Under the pieces are notes generated by a model. That model saw nothing but the letters and a program-made list of their open reading frames with translations, was not told the DNA's origin and searched no databases. Below, in pieces: positions 63,965-64,000 of a DNA stretch of 64,000 bases. The DNA lies in NCBI GenBank assembly GCA_964057225.1, contig OZ059900.1, forward strand, positions 18,243,638 to 18,307,637, read 5' to 3'. Positions within the stretch are counted from its first letter, which is position 1. Each line of letters begins with the position of its first letter. Origin of the DNA: Auanema rhodensis. Its lineage: Eukaryota > Nematoda > Chromadorea > Rhabditida > Rhabditidae. The position numbers and the translations under genes are program-made.

Positions 63965-64000
63965 TTTCAGCGTGTTACATACTAAAATGAAGCATTTTAC
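63965..64000. repeat. Monomer 188, cut by the window end
   Basis: The first 36 bases of a monomer match the reference exactly. The array therefore continues beyond the window. Confidence 0.97.

Larger units (their letters stand above)
1..64000. repeat. Satellite DNA array, 342-bp monomer, 187 complete copies plus a partial one
   Basis: The window is an uninterrupted direct tandem array. Monomer starts were tracked from the junction gaatttcagcg and fall every 342 bases, apart from ten 343-base monomers (starting at 2053, 2738, 12315, 29416, 37967, 40020, 50623, 52334, 56781 and 62938). Monomers differ from the majority form at few positions, typically 0 to 6 of 342. Base composition is about 34% GC. 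No copy is inverted and no foreign sequence interrupts the array. All six frames meet stops in every monomer, so no protein is encoded even though 342 is divisible by three. No tRNA, rRNA, promoter, terminator or transposon signature was seen. The likely role is structural (heterochromatin or centromere); that is inference. The family was not identified. Confidence 0.98.

Noticed and set aside
1-64000. CRISPR array, given the regular repeats
   Set aside because: There are no unique spacers. The whole 342-bp unit repeats, and no cas genes are present.
1-64000. Primate alpha satellite, given the 171-base half-unit and higher-order repeats
   Set aside because: The sequence does not resemble the alpha-satellite consensus, and the basic period is 342 with only weak similarity between halves.
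1-64000. Non-satellite insertions, boundaries or inverted monomers
   Set aside because: The monomer count accounts for every base, and the junction motif appears in one orientation at 342 or 343-base intervals throughout.

Overview
The whole 64,000-base window is one head-to-tail satellite DNA array in a single orientation. I see no gene, RNA gene, mobile element or non-satellite base. The monomer is 342 bp, with phase 1 set at window position 1. There are 187 complete monomers (1-63964) and a 36-base partial one (63965-64000). The arithmetic closes: 187 x 342 = 63,954, plus ten monomers that each carry one extra base, gives 63,964. The array runs off both ends of the window, so its edges and flanks are not visible.

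Organism: a long, homogeneous, noncoding array of this kind points to eukaryotic heterochromatin or a (peri)centromeric locus. The consensus is about 34% GC. CpG occurs at roughly the expected rate (10 seen, about 9.8 expected per monomer), which argues against a heavily CpG-methylated genome such as a vertebrate or most plants, and fits an insect or other invertebrate. Insect satellites, including several from tenebrionid beetles, often have ~170 or ~340 bp units. I do not recognise this family with certainty, and no species call is made.

Monomer classes used below (position in monomer, base change): W, majority form; D, t210a; K, g115a with g202c and c284t; P, g202c with c284t; F, t34c with a213g (F' lacks a213g); N, a84t with t85a; H, one extra C in the 281-284 C-run; U, c201a, g202a and c208t, usually with c160t (gtttaaac) and sometimes t71a and t73a (gtaata); T, a230t; C, t186c; Y, g25a; R, g115a with t120a; G, a46g, usually with t73a; V, a35g with c36t; X, t12c with a46g; Z, g8a with a46g; L, a44g with g115a and g202c.

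Layout: (1) 1-23259 holds D-K, P-F, H-U, N and T-C-Y classes. It includes a seven-monomer higher-order repeat (5817-10604, then a partial copy) and a ~4 kb block at 1-4448 copied at 9921-14025. (2) 23260-33178 is a divergent domain with private variants (G, V, X, Z and g275a) and an internal eight-monomer duplication. (3) 33179-64000 returns to the first set of classes plus R. It has a three-monomer unit (34889-36940), a six-monomer unit (38310-42414), five- and three-monomer units (50623-55412), and a block at 45493-47886 copied 11.6 kb downstream at 57124-59517.

The nested duplications, chimeric monomers and recurring neighbour pairs (D-K, H-U, P-F) are what repeated unequal exchange and gene conversion in a satellite would leave. 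The most unusual feature is inside the monomer: three short inverted repeats keep their arms nearly invariant while substitutions collect in their loops.
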